The notes beneath the pieces were generated by a model. That model did no database searches and was not told the origin of the DNA. It saw only the letters and a program-made list of their open reading frames with translations. The translations under genes were made by a program, and so were the position numbers. Shown piece by piece: positions 20,706 through 29,162 of a stretch of 64,000 bases of DNA. The stretch comes from Sphingomonas kyeonggiensis (GTDB taxonomy: Bacteria > Pseudomonadota > Alphaproteobacteria > Sphingomonadales > Sphingomonadaceae), in NCBI RefSeq assembly GCF_030812785.1, contig NZ_JAUSTJ010000003.1, positions 1 to 64,000 of the forward strand. The letters are read 5' to 3'. Position 1 is the stretch's first letter; each line of letters starts with the position of its first letter.

Positions 20706-21557
20706 TCAGCCGCCGAGCGCGCCCAGCCCGCTCGCCATGCCGGGCAGCCACATCCGGTTGGCGAACTGCCAGGTGGCGAGGAGGATGAAGGCGCTTGCCC
20801 CCAGCAGCGCCGCCACTGCGCCGATGCGCAGCGCAGGCGCGGCATCGGCGCGCCGGGCGCGGATGAATGCTTCGGCGACGGCGAGGTTGGGCAGATAGAA
20901 GGCGAAGTCCATCACCAGATCGAAGCCGCCGCGGAAATCGGGGGTATGGCCAGCGGTGCCGAACAGCAGGAACCAGAAGCCATATTCCATTCGGTAGAGC
21001 CAGGAGCCGATCGCCAGCGCGAACAGCCGGATCGCCCAGGCGCGGTGGCGCTCCAGCCGGCGGGCGCGGCCATTGGTGAAGGCGAGCGCGGCGCAGAGCA
21101 CCATCAGCGCGCCGTACAGGCCGAAGCCGATGTCCATGGCCGGGCCGCCCACCGTGCCCTTGGCCAGGATGAAGCCGAGCCCGCCCAGTCCGGCGATTGC
21201 GGCGGCGAGGACATAGAGCCGGCCGAGCCAGCGGTGGAGCGCGGGGATACGGTTGCGGACCGCCGCGATCAGCTGGATGGGGCCGAGCAGCAGCAGGATG
21301 CCGCCGGTGACGAAATGCGCGCCGATCGCGATCGTGGCGAAGGGCGTCGCGGCCTCGTGCAGGCGGGGCAGGTTCTCGTTCCAGCGATCGGGCGCGCCGC
21401 CCGCCAGCGTGCCGCCATAGAAAGCGAGGATATAGGCGCCGAACAACGCGGCACTCAGCCAGCTCGCCGCGACGAGCAGGATCGCCGTCCCGCGCAGCGC
21501 CGTATCGAGCGTGCCGCGGGATGTCCGTTCCGGGATGGCATCCGCCAGTGTCGCCAT
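20706..21557 (-). CDS. DUF2306 multipass membrane protein
   Basis: The 283-residue integral membrane protein has about seven or eight hydrophobic helices and the DUF2306 pattern: HFVTGGILLLLGPIQLI, then NRIPALHRWLGRLYVLAA, and later ERHRAWAIRLFALAIGSWLYR. The conserved His and Arg residues in helices suggest a heme- or quinone-linked role, but the family has no settled function. GGAGG is 7 bases from the ATG. It converges on the porin gene with a 15-base gap. Confidence 0.8.
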   Translation of the reverse strand: MATLADAIPERTSRGTLDTALRGTAILLVAASWLSAALFGAYILAFYGGTLAGGAPDRWNENLPRLHEAATPFATIAIGAHFVTGGILLLLGPIQLIAAVRNRIPALHRWLGRLYVLAAAIAGLGGLGFILAKGTVGGPAMDIGFGLYGALMVLCAALAFTNGRARRLERHRAWAIRLFALAIGSWLYRMEYGFWFLLFGTAGHTPDFRGGFDLVMDFAFYLPNLAVAEAFIRARRADAAPALRIGAVAALLGASAFILLATWQFANRMWLPGMASGLGALGG

Positions 21558-21734
21558 GCCGCGCCTCCGTCCTGGTCTTTGTCCCGCCCTGTATCGCGCC
21601 GCGGCGGCGGGGGACACTGTAAATGGTGCTAGCCTGCGGTTCCAAACCCTTGCCGGCGAGCGCTTTCGCCGTCTTTTCCTGCTTGGCTTTCGCTGTATAA
21701 ACCATGCCCGGGCGGGGGCCTATGGGGAGCATGG

Positions 21735-24038
21735 ATGGGCAATGCCGACACCGCCTGGCCCGGCCATGGCGGCGAAACCGGGGAGATGCTGCGCGCGCCG
21801 GGCTTCGCGGTGCCGGAGCTGGGGCCGATCGCGGGCTGGCCGCGCGAGCTGCGCGTCGCGCTCGACCTGATGCTGGCCTCGCCGCAACGGGCCTTCGTCA
21901 CCTGGGGCCCGGACTATCTCTTCTTCTACAACGACCTGATCCTCGACGCCTATCGCGACGAGAACAAGCGGATCTTCGGCCGCTCCTATCGCGATAGCTG
22001 GCCCAAGGTGTGGGAGGATGTCGGCGCGATCTTCGAGCGGGCCTATGCCGGCGAGCCGGTGCTGCGGCCCGGGCTGCACGTGCAGAGCGTGCGCGGCAGC
22101 GGCGAGAAGATCGACATCCGCGTCGACCTGGCGATGACGCCGATCCGCGGCGAGGACGGCAGCGTGCTCGGCATCTTCGGCACCAGCGCCGACCGCACCG
22201 AGCATTACGATATCCAGCAGCGCGAGCACGCCGCGATCGAGGCGCTGGAGGAGAAAAGGCGCACGCTGGAGGTGGTCAACCAGGCGGGCGCGGCGATCAC
22301 TGGCGAGCGCGACAGCGCGCGGGTGGCGCAGACCGCGGTGGACGCGGGCGTGGCGCTGATCGGGGCGAAGTTCGGCGCCTTCTTCTACAACAGCACGGAC
22401 GAGACCGAGGGCGAGCGCTACATGCTCTATGCCCTGGCCGGGGCGCCGCGATCGGCCTTCGACAAGTTCCCGATGCCGCGGATCACCCGGCTGTTCGAAC
22501 CGACCTTTGCCGGCACCGGGATCATCCGGGTCGACGACATCACGGTCGATCCGCGCTATGGCCAGAGCGGGCCGTTCCTGGGCATGCCCGAGGGGCATCT
22601 GCCGGTGCGCTCCTATCTCGCCGTGCCGGTGCGGACGCCGGCAGGGAACGTGATCGGCGGGCTGCTCTATGGCCATCCCGAGCCCGGCCGGTTCGGCGCG
22701 GCGGCCGAGGCCAGCCTGGTGAGCCTGGCGGGGCAGGCGGCGCTGGCGATGGACAATGCCCGGCTGTTCGAGACGGTGGAGCGCGAGCTGGTGCGGCGCT
22801 CCCAGGCCGAGGAGGAGCTGCGCGTGCTCAACGAGCGGCTCGAGGCGCGGGTCGCCGAGGCGGTGGCCGAGCGCGAGGCGGCGTTCGCGGCGCTCCACCA
22901 GGCGCAGAAGATGGAGACGATCGGCAAGCTGACCGGCGGCGTGGCGCATGACTTCAACAACCTGCTCCAGGTTATCTCGGGCAATCTCCAGCTGCTCGCG
23001 CGCGACGTGCAGGGCAGCGACAAGGCCGAGCGGCGGGTGGCGAACGCGCTGGCCGGGGTGCAGCGCGGATCGAAGCTGGCCAGCCAGCTGCTCGCCTTCG
23101 GCCGGCGCCAGCCGCTCGAGCCGCGGGTGCTCAATATCGGCAAGTTCCTGGGCGGGATGGACGACATGCTGCGCCGCGCGCTGGGCGAGGCGATCGGGAT
23201 CGAGGTGATCACCTCCGGAGGGCTGTGGAACTGCCAGGTCGACCCGGCCCAGCTCGAGAATGCGATCCTCAACCTGGCGATCAACGCGCGCGACGCGATG
23301 CAGGGGACCGGCAAGCTGACGATCGAGGCGGCCAATGCCTCGCTCGACGACGACTATACCCGCGGCCTGGCTGACGTACCGGCCGGGCAATATGTCATGT
23401 TGGCGGTGACCGACACGGGCAGCGGCATCGATCCCGGACTGATCGAGCAGGTGTTCGAGCCCTTTTTCTCGACCAAGCCCGAGGGGCAGGGATCGGGGCT
23501 GGGGCTGTCGATGGTCTATGGCTTCGTCAAGCAGTCGGGCGGGCATGTGAAGATCTATTCGGAGATCGGCCACGGCACGACGGTGAAGCTGTACCTGCCG
23601 CGGGTGCGCAAGCGCGAGGAGGTGCTGGCCGCCTCGCCCGAGACGGTGGCGATGCGCGGCGGCACCGAGACGATCCTGGTCGCCGAGGACGATCCCGACG
23701 TGCAGGCGACGGTGGTCGAGTTGCTCGGCGAGCTCGGCTATACCGTGCTGCGGGCAAACGATGCGCAGAGCGCGCTGAGCGTGATCGAGAGCGGGGTGGC
23801 GATCGACCTGCTGTTCACCGACGTGGTGATGCCGGGCACGCTGAAGAGCCCCGAGCTGGCGCGGGTGGCGCGGGCGCGGCTGCCGGAGCTGCGCGTGCTG
23901 TTCACCTCGGGCTATACCGAGAATGCGATCGTCCATGACGGGCGGCTCGACGCGGGGGTGGAGCTGCTCTCCAAGCCCTACACGCGCGAGCAGCTGGCGC
24001 GGAAGGTGCGCGCGGTGCTGGAGGCGAAGCGGCGGTAG
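21735..24038 (+). CDS. Hybrid sensor histidine kinase with GAF and receiver domains
   Basis: The 767-residue cytoplasmic protein has this domain order: PAS-like sensor (about 20-155), GAF (about 180-340), a coiled coil (about 350-395), HisKA with GGVAHDFNNLLQ holding the phospho-accepting His, an ATPase domain (NLAINARDAM, DTGSGI, GQGSGLGLS), and a C-terminal receiver (VAEDDPDV, phospho-acceptor Asp in LLFTDVVMPG, Lys in LLSKPY). It has no membrane helix, so it senses a cytoplasmic signal, and no partner response regulator is adjacent. The second of two close ATGs is in frame behind GGGGAG. Confidence 0.93.
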   Translation: MGNADTAWPGHGGETGEMLRAPGFAVPELGPIAGWPRELRVALDLMLASPQRAFVTWGPDYLFFYNDLILDAYRDENKRIFGRSYRDSWPKVWEDVGAIFERAYAGEPVLRPGLHVQSVRGSGEKIDIRVDLAMTPIRGEDGSVLGIFGTSADRTEHYDIQQREHAAIEALEEKRRTLEVVNQAGAAITGERDSARVAQTAVDAGVALIGAKFGAFFYNSTDETEGERYMLYALAGAPRSAFDKFPMPRITRLFEPTFAGTGIIRVDDITVDPRYGQSGPFLGMPEGHLPVRSYLAVPVRTPAGNVIGGLLYGHPEPGRFGAAAEASLVSLAGQAALAMDNARLFETVERELVRRSQAEEELRVLNERLEARVAEAVAEREAAFAALHQAQKMETIGKLTGGVAHDFNNLLQVISGNLQLLARDVQGSDKAERRVANALAGVQRGSKLASQLLAFGRRQPLEPRVLNIGKFLGGMDDMLRRALGEAIGIEVITSGGLWNCQVDPAQLENAILNLAINARDAMQGTGKLTIEAANASLDDDYTRGLADVPAGQYVMLAVTDTGSGIDPGLIEQVFEPFFSTKPEGQGSGLGLSMVYGFVKQSGGHVKIYSEIGHGTTVKLYLPRVRKREEVLAASPETVAMRGGTETILVAEDDPDVQATVVELLGELGYTVLRANDAQSALSVIESGVAIDLLFTDVVMPGTLKSPELARVARARLPELRVLFTSGYTENAIVHDGRLDAGVELLSKPYTREQLARKVRAVLEAKRR

Positions 24039-24051
24039 CTCGGGCGGGGCG

Positions 24052-24588
24052 TCAGCCGTCCAGCCGGTACCGCTCCACCGCCTCGTAGCGCGCGCCCTCG
24101 TGGCCGAGGCTGCTTTCGAACAGGTAGAAATGGTCGAGGGTGAAGGCCGGGCTCGCCAGGCCGGCATGCGCCTCGAGGAAGCGGTCGGCGGCTTCGGCGG
24201 GGCTGTTCATCCGGGCGAGGGTGATATGGGGGAGATAGGCGCGGCGCTCGGGCTCCTGGCCGGCGCGGACCAGGGCCTGGTCGATCTTGCGGTGGAGCCC
24301 GGCAAGCGCCTCGCGCGGGCGGATGCCGGCCCAGACGGTGTGGATCCGGCCGCGCTTGTCGAAGGTGCCGACGCCCTCCACGGCGATCTCGACCGGCGGC
24401 CAGTGCACCGCGGAGAGCGCCAGCGCGGCATCCTCGGCGGCGCGCTCGTCGACGTCGCCGATGAAGCGCAGCGTGATGTGGAGCTGCCCGTCGTCCTGCC
24501 AGCGCGCGCCGGGGATGCCGCCGCCGAGCGCGAGCAGCTGGGCGCGGATGGGGGCGGGAAGGCGCAGGCCGACGAACAGGCGGATCAT
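24052..24588 (-). CDS. thpR: RNA 2',3'-cyclic phosphodiesterase
   Basis: The 178-residue protein belongs to the 2H phosphoesterase superfamily. Both catalytic HxTL motifs are present: LHITLRFIGD near residue 36 and PHITLARM near residue 123. ThpR opens 2',3'-cyclic phosphates at RNA ends to 2'-phosphates. The N-terminus MIRLFVGLRLP is typical and length is normal. It converges on the histidine kinase gene with a 13-base gap. Confidence 0.92.
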   Translation of the reverse strand: MIRLFVGLRLPAPIRAQLLALGGGIPGARWQDDGQLHITLRFIGDVDERAAEDAALALSAVHWPPVEIAVEGVGTFDKRGRIHTVWAGIRPREALAGLHRKIDQALVRAGQEPERRAYLPHITLARMNSPAEAADRFLEAHAGLASPAFTLDHFYLFESSLGHEGARYEAVERYRLDG

Positions 24589-24683
24589 ACAGAGGGACTA
24601 GCCGCCCGGGTTTCGCTTGAAAACACCCCGTATCAGGGCGATATTACACCCATCCGGCAGGTGCCGGGCAAAGGAGTTTTGAA

Positions 24684-25433
24684 ATGGCTGAATGGTCGGA
24701 CCCCCGGACGGGCGCGCCCTATGTGGCCGGCGCGGGCGCGGAAGCGCGCGACGCGGGGCTCAGGTCGTACATGCTGTCCGTCTACAACTACATGGCCTCG
24801 GGCGTGCTGCTGACGGGCGTCGTCGCGCTGCTGTTCGCGATGAGCGGCGCGATCGACACGCTGTACGCGGTGCAGGCGAGCGGACGCGTCGGGCCGACGG
24901 CGCTCGGCTGGATCGTGATGCTGGCGCCGCTGGGCATCGTGCTGCTGATGAGCTTCGGCCAGATGCGCCTCTCGACCCCGGCGATGCAGGCGCTCTACTG
25001 GGTTTACGCCACCGTGATGGGCATGTCGCTGTCGACGATCTTCCTGATCTATAGCGGCACGTCGATCGCCCAGGTGTTCTTCGCCACGGCGGCGGGCTTC
25101 GCCGGCCTGAGCCTGTGGGGCTACACGACCAAGCGCGACCTGTCGGGCTTCGGCACGTTCCTGATCATGGGCGTGGTCGGCCTGATCGTCGCCTCGATCG
25201 TCAACCTGTTCCTGAACTCGGGCCCGCTGAGCCTGGCGATCAGCGCGATCGGCGTGCTGCTGTTCGCCGGCCTGACCGCCTATGACACGCAGAAGATCAA
25301 GAGCATGTACGCCTATGTCGCCGGCACCGACATGCAGGGCAAGGCCGTGGTGATGGGCGCGCTGACGCTCTATCTCGACTTCATCAACATGTTCCTGTTT
25401 CTGCTGCGCCTGTTCGGCAGCCAGCGGAACTAA
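24684..25433 (+). CDS. Bax inhibitor-1/YccA family membrane protein
   Basis: The 249-residue protein has seven hydrophobic helices after a short soluble N-terminus. Family segments are FGQMRLSTPAMQALYWVYA, the LTAYDTQKIKSMY segment and ALTLYLDFINMFLFLLRLFG at the C-terminus. BI-1 proteins are proton- or calcium-leak channels, and bacterial YccA-like members modulate FtsH. AAAGGAG precedes the ATG. A possible weak promoter (TTGAAA at 24617, TATTAC at 24642, 19-base spacer) lies upstream. The gene is followed by a perfect 28-bp hairpin and then a second terminator. Confidence 0.92.
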   Translation: MAEWSDPRTGAPYVAGAGAEARDAGLRSYMLSVYNYMASGVLLTGVVALLFAMSGAIDTLYAVQASGRVGPTALGWIVMLAPLGIVLLMSFGQMRLSTPAMQALYWVYATVMGMSLSTIFLIYSGTSIAQVFFATAAGFAGLSLWGYTTKRDLSGFGTFLIMGVVGLIVASIVNLFLNSGPLSLAISAIGVLLFAGLTAYDTQKIKSMYAYVAGTDMQGKAVVMGALTLYLDFINMFLFLLRLFGSQRN

Positions 25434-25468
25434 GTGCTTTTTTGGTGACGCTGCGCTGAGCAGCGGCA

Positions 25469-25538
25469 CCGGCCCGCTCCCCCACCCGGCCACCCATAGA
25501 ATACTGCCGTTGGGTGGCCGGGTGGGGGAGCGGGCCGG
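25469..25538. repeat. Perfect 28-bp inverted repeat
   Basis: The arms 25469-25496 and 25511-25538 are exact reverse complements (beginning CCGGCCCGCTCCCCCACC) around a 14-base loop. It lacks a T-run and is far longer than a normal terminator. It looks like a palindromic intergenic repeat. Confidence 0.9.
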
Positions 25539-25553
25539 CACCGAAGCCCTTGA

Positions 25554-25595
25554 AAAACGGCCCGGCGGGGAAACTCGCCGGGCCGTTTTCTTTTG
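25554..25595 (+). terminator. Rho-independent terminator
   Basis: A perfect 14-bp stem (AAAACGGCCCGGCG and its complement) with an 8-nt loop ends in TTTTCTTTT. It ends transcription from the Bax-inhibitor gene before the stress promoter downstream. Confidence 0.92.
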
Positions 25596-25617
25596 CGCCC
25601 CGTTGGTTTCCGGCGCG

Positions 25618-25643
25618 GGAACGCGAATCGAATTGTGTTCGTT
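25618..25643 (+). promoter_or_regulatory. EcfG-type (general stress response) promoter
   Basis: GGAAC at 25618-25622 and CGTT at 25640-25643 are separated by 17 bases. This matches the GGAAC-N16/17-CGTT consensus of alphaproteobacterial EcfG sigma factors. It lies 30 bases before the start codon of the 116-residue protein gene. Confidence 0.78.
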
Positions 25644-25672
25644 ACATCAGGGCAACGCTCAGGAGAGTGACC

Positions 25673-26023
25673 ATGAACGCGAACCCGATCGACCCGGCGC
25701 TGGACCGCATGTCGGTGGCACCGGGACCGGATGAAGAGACCAAGCGCACGCCGGCCCAGTCGGCGGACGCCGGCACGGACGAATCCATCGCCGAGCGGCT
25801 CTACCGCAATCCGGAAAGCAAGGAGGCGCGGCTCGACCGTGCGCTCGACGAGTCGATGGACGCGTCGGACCCGCCCGCATCGACCCAGCCTGTGCACAGC
25901 CACAGCGCCAGCGAGCTTCCCGAAAGCTCGGGCTATGACCCGAAGAAGGAAGCCAGGCTCGCCAAGGGCGGCGAGGAGAAGGGCGTGGTCGGCAGGATCC
26001 TGTCGAAGATCGGCCTCGGCTAA
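25673..26023 (+). CDS. Small hydrophilic protein of unknown function, probable stress gene
   Basis: The 116-residue soluble protein has an acidic, probably disordered N-terminal two-thirds and a basic C-terminus (KKEARLAKGG ... VVGRILSKIGLG) that could form an amphipathic helix. No family is recognised. AGGAGAG is well placed before the ATG; the longer frame upstream runs through the hairpin and is not used. The EcfG-type promoter directly upstream implies induction in the general stress response. The CDF transporter gene starts 5 bases after its stop and is probably co-transcribed. Confidence 0.75.
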   Translation: MNANPIDPALDRMSVAPGPDEETKRTPAQSADAGTDESIAERLYRNPESKEARLDRALDESMDASDPPASTQPVHSHSASELPESSGYDPKKEARLAKGGEEKGVVGRILSKIGLG

Positions 26024-26028
26024 GGCTA

Positions 26029-26982
26029 GTGGCGGCTTCGCCCGCAGCGTCAGGCTGGCGCGCCAACATCGTCATCTATGCGGCGCTGGCCGCAAATCTC
26101 GGGATCGCGGTCGCCAAGTTCGTGGCGGCCGCGATTTCCGGTTCTTCCTCGATGCTCACCGAAGGCGTGCACAGCCTGGTCGACACCGGCAACCAGGGGC
26201 TGCTGCTCTACGGTCAGTATCGCGGCAGGCGGCCGCCCGACCGCGACCATCCCTTCGGCTATGGCCGCGAGCTCTATTTCTGGGCCTTCATCGTCGCCAT
26301 CCTGATCTTCGGGCTGGGCGCCGGCGTCTCGGTCTATGAAGGCTGGAAGCACATCGCCGCGCCCGAGGAACTGCGCGACCCGCTGATAAACTATGTCGTG
26401 CTCGCCATCGCCTTCGCGCTGGAGGGAACGAGCTGGTGGATCGCGATGCGCGAGTTCGCCAAGCGCAAGGGCGATCTCGGCTGGTGGCAGGCGATCAAGG
26501 AATCCAAGGACCCGTCGGGCTTCATCGTGCTGTTCGAGGATTCGGCGGCGCTGGCCGGGCTGGTCGTGGCGGGCGCGGGCGTATGGGCGAGCCATCACTG
26601 GGGCGACCCGCGCATAGACGGCTGGGCCTCGATCGTGATCGGGGTGATCCTGGCCGGAGTGGCGATGCTGCTCGCACGCGAATCCAAGGGGCTGCTGATC
26701 GGCGAGCGGGCCAACCCGGACATGATCGCGGCGATCCGCGCGCTGCTCGAGGCCGAGCCGTGCATCACCCATGTGAACCATGTCCGCACGATCCACACCG
26801 CGCCCGACCGCGTGTTTGTCGCGGTGAGCGCGGACTTTGCCGACGCGCTGCCGATGGGCGAGGCGGAGGCGCTGATCGAACGGCTAGAACACCGGCTGAA
26901 GGCGCAGGAGCCCAAGCTCAGCTCTATCTATATCCGGCCCGAGAAGCGCGAGGATGCAGTGGACGCGGTGGCGATGGGGTGA
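26029..26982 (+). CDS. Cation diffusion facilitator family transporter
   Basis: The 317-residue inner-membrane protein has the CDF plan. Helix I-II is ANLGIAVAKFVAAAISGSSSMLTEGVHSLVDTGNQ with the metal-binding HSLVD motif, followed by HPFGYGRELYFWAF. A second acidic metal-site segment (GFIVLFEDSAALAGLVVA) and a C-terminal cytoplasmic domain with THVNHVRTIHTAP complete it. CDF pumps export Zn, Fe, Co or related ions by proton antiport; here the site has FED where HxxxD is usual, so the metal is unclear. The GTG start is 5 bases after the preceding stress gene. Confidence 0.88.
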   Translation: MAASPAASGWRANIVIYAALAANLGIAVAKFVAAAISGSSSMLTEGVHSLVDTGNQGLLLYGQYRGRRPPDRDHPFGYGRELYFWAFIVAILIFGLGAGVSVYEGWKHIAAPEELRDPLINYVVLAIAFALEGTSWWIAMREFAKRKGDLGWWQAIKESKDPSGFIVLFEDSAALAGLVVAGAGVWASHHWGDPRIDGWASIVIGVILAGVAMLLARESKGLLIGERANPDMIAAIRALLEAEPCITHVNHVRTIHTAPDRVFVAVSADFADALPMGEAEALIERLEHRLKAQEPKLSSIYIRPEKREDAVDAVAMG

Positions 26983-27003
26983 GTTTCTGGCTTCAGGCGT
27001 GCT

Positions 27004-27143
27004 CCCCTCCCTGAAAGGGAGGGGTCGGGGGTGGGTTGCGAGCGTAGCGAGCCCAGCCAACCGTGACGTTGAATAGAGAAAAGGCCGGGCATCGAGCCCG
27101 GCCTTTTCTAACCCACCCCTAGCCCCTCCCTCTCAGGGAGGGG
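27004..27143. repeat. Composite inverted repeat, GGGAGGGG family, copy 1
   Basis: Two palindromic modules face each other. The left reads CCCCTCCCTGAAAGGGAGGG then TCGGGGGTGGGT; the right is the mirrored ACCCACCCCT followed by CCCCTCCCTCTCAGGGAGGG. A terminator lies between them. The same layout recurs at 51117-51240. Confidence 0.85.
27077..27109. terminator. Bidirectional terminator between CDF and lipase genes
   Basis: A perfect 14-bp stem (AGAAAAGGCCGGGC and its complement) with loop ATCGA has AAAA/TTTT at the base on both sides. It lies between two convergent genes. Confidence 0.9.
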
Positions 27144-27149
27144 AAGTTT

Positions 27150-28274
27150 CTAAATCCGCCCGCAGTCGTTCGGCGGTCGTTGCCCCGCAAAGCGTGCGTC
27201 GAGCCAGTCGAGCGTGACAGCGGCGCTGCCGCGGGTGACGCCGGCATGGCCGCCCGAGGGGAGCGCGACATAGCGCAGCGGCGCGCCGCTGCGGCAGCGC
27301 TGGACGGCGAAGCTGCGGGTGACGGCGGGGGCGACCACCGTGTCGTCGCTCGCCTGGGCGATCAGCAGCGGGCCAGGCACGGCGCGCGGGAGGACGCTGT
27401 TGGCGCGGGCGATGCCGGCCCAGGGCTCGATCCGGCCCATGTCCTTGCTGCGCAGCGCATTGCGGATGGAAAGGATGCCGAGGATCGTGCCGATCCGCGG
27501 GTTCTTGCCAAGCTCGACGCAATTGTTGCGGGCCAGCCGCGTGGCGACGCCGGCATTGGTCTTGTTGAACAGGCTGGAGAGCGGATGATCGAAATGCTGC
27601 GACCAGCTATAGGCCGCATAGGCCGCCAGCATCGCGCGGACATTGAGGTCGCTGCCCGAGCGGAGATTGGCCGCGAGATCGGTGGGCGGCGCGGCGGCGG
27701 CGGTGCCGACCAGGCGAAGTTCGGGCGCGTAGCGGGCGGCTTCGGTAGCGGTCCACAGCGCGGCATGGCCGCCCTGGGATTCGCCCCAGACCGCGAAGTC
27801 GCGGCTGGCACCGGCCTCGGGCAGGGAACGCGCGGCGCGGACCGCGTCGAGCACGGAGCGGGCAGTGTCGGTCCCGACCAGATAGGGATGCGGCATCGGC
27901 GAGCCGAGGCCGGGATAGTCCGGCGCGACGACGAGATAGCCGCGCGCGAGCATGTCGCTGAGGGCAGGGGTGGCGTTCCAGAAGTTCGCGCTCAGCGAGG
28001 GCGCGCAACGCTCGACCACACCCCAGGTGCCGTGCGTCCAGGCGATCACCCGGCGGGGTGCCGGCGCGCGATCGCGCGGGGCAACGACCATGCCGGTGAC
28101 CCGGATCGCACGGCCCCGCGCGTCGCTGGACCAATAGGCGATGCGCCAGGACCGGCTCGCCTCGGGCCCGCCAGGTACGGGATCGGCGGAGATCAGCGTG
28201 CCGGGCGTCTGGGCCAGCGCGGTGGCGGGCAGGGCGGCGAGGAACAGGATCGCGGACAAGAGGATGCGCAGCAT
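27150..28274 (-). CDS. Secretory lipase family alpha/beta hydrolase
   Basis: The 374-residue exported protein has a signal peptide ending TALAQ. The alpha/beta-hydrolase triad is visible: nucleophile Ser in GESQGG (about residue 166), Asp in QASDDTVV and His in SGGHAG. IAWTHGTWG supplies the oxyanion-hole region. The layout fits the secretory (fungal-LIP-like) lipase family. Paired cysteines are present (ERCAP, NNCVEL, QRCRSG, NDCGRI), as expected for a secreted enzyme. AAAGGAGG lies 7 bases before the ATG. Substrate preference is not evident. Confidence 0.85.
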   Translation of the reverse strand: MLRILLSAILFLAALPATALAQTPGTLISADPVPGGPEASRSWRIAYWSSDARGRAIRVTGMVVAPRDRAPAPRRVIAWTHGTWGVVERCAPSLSANFWNATPALSDMLARGYLVVAPDYPGLGSPMPHPYLVGTDTARSVLDAVRAARSLPEAGASRDFAVWGESQGGHAALWTATEAARYAPELRLVGTAAAAPPTDLAANLRSGSDLNVRAMLAAYAAYSWSQHFDHPLSSLFNKTNAGVATRLARNNCVELGKNPRIGTILGILSIRNALRSKDMGRIEPWAGIARANSVLPRAVPGPLLIAQASDDTVVAPAVTRSFAVQRCRSGAPLRYVALPSGGHAGVTRGSAAVTLDWLDARFAGQRPPNDCGRI

Positions 28275-28504
28275 GTCGGGCCTCCTTTGGCCGCAGCGTT
28301 ATTCCAGATCGGCCGGGCGCCCTCAACCTGCAGGCTCCCGATCCATCGCTTGTGGAACGATCTATTTGCCGGCGCGGGCGCAGCGTGCGCTATCTACTGC
28401 GTCGATGGCATGCTATGACCAAGCCATCGCGAGCAGTTCCGACATGTAGGCGCCCGCGGCTGAGAGACTTGTGCGCTCCCGCTTACAAGCTGCGGAGGCA
28501 CATC

Positions 28505-28678
28505 ATGGATCTCAATTATCTCCTTCACCGCCACCAGATATCGCTGATGCGCGCAGGCGCCGCCGCATCGGTGGAAGCGCGCCATGCCCATGAGGGACTG
28601 GCACGCGGCTATGCGAAGCGGATCGCCGGACTGCGCGCGCTGCTGGCTGCGAACCAGCCGATCCTGGCTGCCCAATGA
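28505..28678 (+). CDS. 57-residue protein, first gene of a four-gene cluster
   Basis: This small, soluble, probably helical protein (MDLNYLLHRHQISLMRAG... GLARGYAKRIAGLRALL) matches no family I know. GGAGG lies 8 bases before its ATG, and its stop overlaps the start of the next gene (ATGA). That overlap makes it a credible coupled gene despite its size. Confidence 0.65.
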   Translation: MDLNYLLHRHQISLMRAGAAASVEARHAHEGLARGYAKRIAGLRALLAANQPILAAQ

Positions 28679-28959
28679 GCGAGGCGAATGCGCCCGCCAT
28701 GGCCGAGGAGGCGCGTATTCCGGCCAAGCCCTTCCGCAAGCAGTACAACACGGTCCGGCTCGATCCCGAATCCGCCGAGCGGCAGGGCCGCGCGGCGCGC
28801 CTGGCCTTCGAGGCGCTGGGCCGGGACGCGGCGACGAGCTTCCTCAACGGACATGATGCGGCGCTGGGCGGGCGACCGCTCGACCTTGCCGTGGCCAGCG
28901 CGGAAGGGCTCGCCGCGGTGGAGCAGGCGATTGCCGCACGAAAGGCCGAGGCATGCTGA
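28675..28959 (+). CDS. MbcA/ParS-like (DUF2384-type) protein
   Basis: The 94-residue protein has at its C-terminus (residues 42-88) the pattern FLNGHDAALGGRPLDLAVAS, then EGLAAVEQAI. This matches the conserved WLNTPNxxLGGxxPxDLL...GxxxVExLL core of the Xre/MbcA/ParS toxin-binding domain. The usual N-terminal helix-turn-helix is not obvious; instead there is a basic stretch (KPFRKQYNTVRLD). In known systems such proteins are antitoxins for RES-domain toxins. No RES gene is present here. The neighbouring HEPN-like gene is the possible partner, which is inference. It overlaps the previous gene by 4 bases and the next by 7. Confidence 0.68.
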   Translation: MSEANAPAMAEEARIPAKPFRKQYNTVRLDPESAERQGRAARLAFEALGRDAATSFLNGHDAALGGRPLDLAVASAEGLAAVEQAIAARKAEAC

Positions 28960-29162
28960 GCGGGACGGTCTATTTCTACCATGCCTCCGCCGGCTTCGGC
29001 GTGATCCGGGCGGACAAGGGCGGCGAGGATGCCTTCGTCCATGAAAGCGCGCTGCGGGTCTGCGGGCTCGATCGCCTCGAGCCGCACCAGCGCGTCACCT
29101 ATAAGCTGCGCACCGACGCGCGGGGGCAGACCTGCGCGCACGACCTGAAGCTTTGCGGCTGA
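28953..29162 (+). CDS. Cold-shock domain protein
   Basis: The 69-residue protein is a single cold-shock domain that binds single-stranded RNA or DNA. LSGTVYFYHASAGFGVIRAD contains an RNP1-like stretch and GGEDAFVHESAL the RNP2-like stretch. Compared with CspA it has divergent RNP1 (GFGVI for GFGFI) and two C-terminal cysteines (QTCAHDLKLCG). It overlaps both neighbours (7 and 10 bases). This is unusual for csp genes, which normally stand alone, and points to a dedicated role in this cluster. Confidence 0.85.
   Translation: MLSGTVYFYHASAGFGVIRADKGGEDAFVHESALRVCGLDRLEPHQRVTYKLRTDARGQTCAHDLKLCG

Noticed and set aside
21720..24167. Open frame of 815 codons on the minus strand
   Set aside because: It is antisense to the hybrid histidine kinase and His/Arg-rich without any fold.
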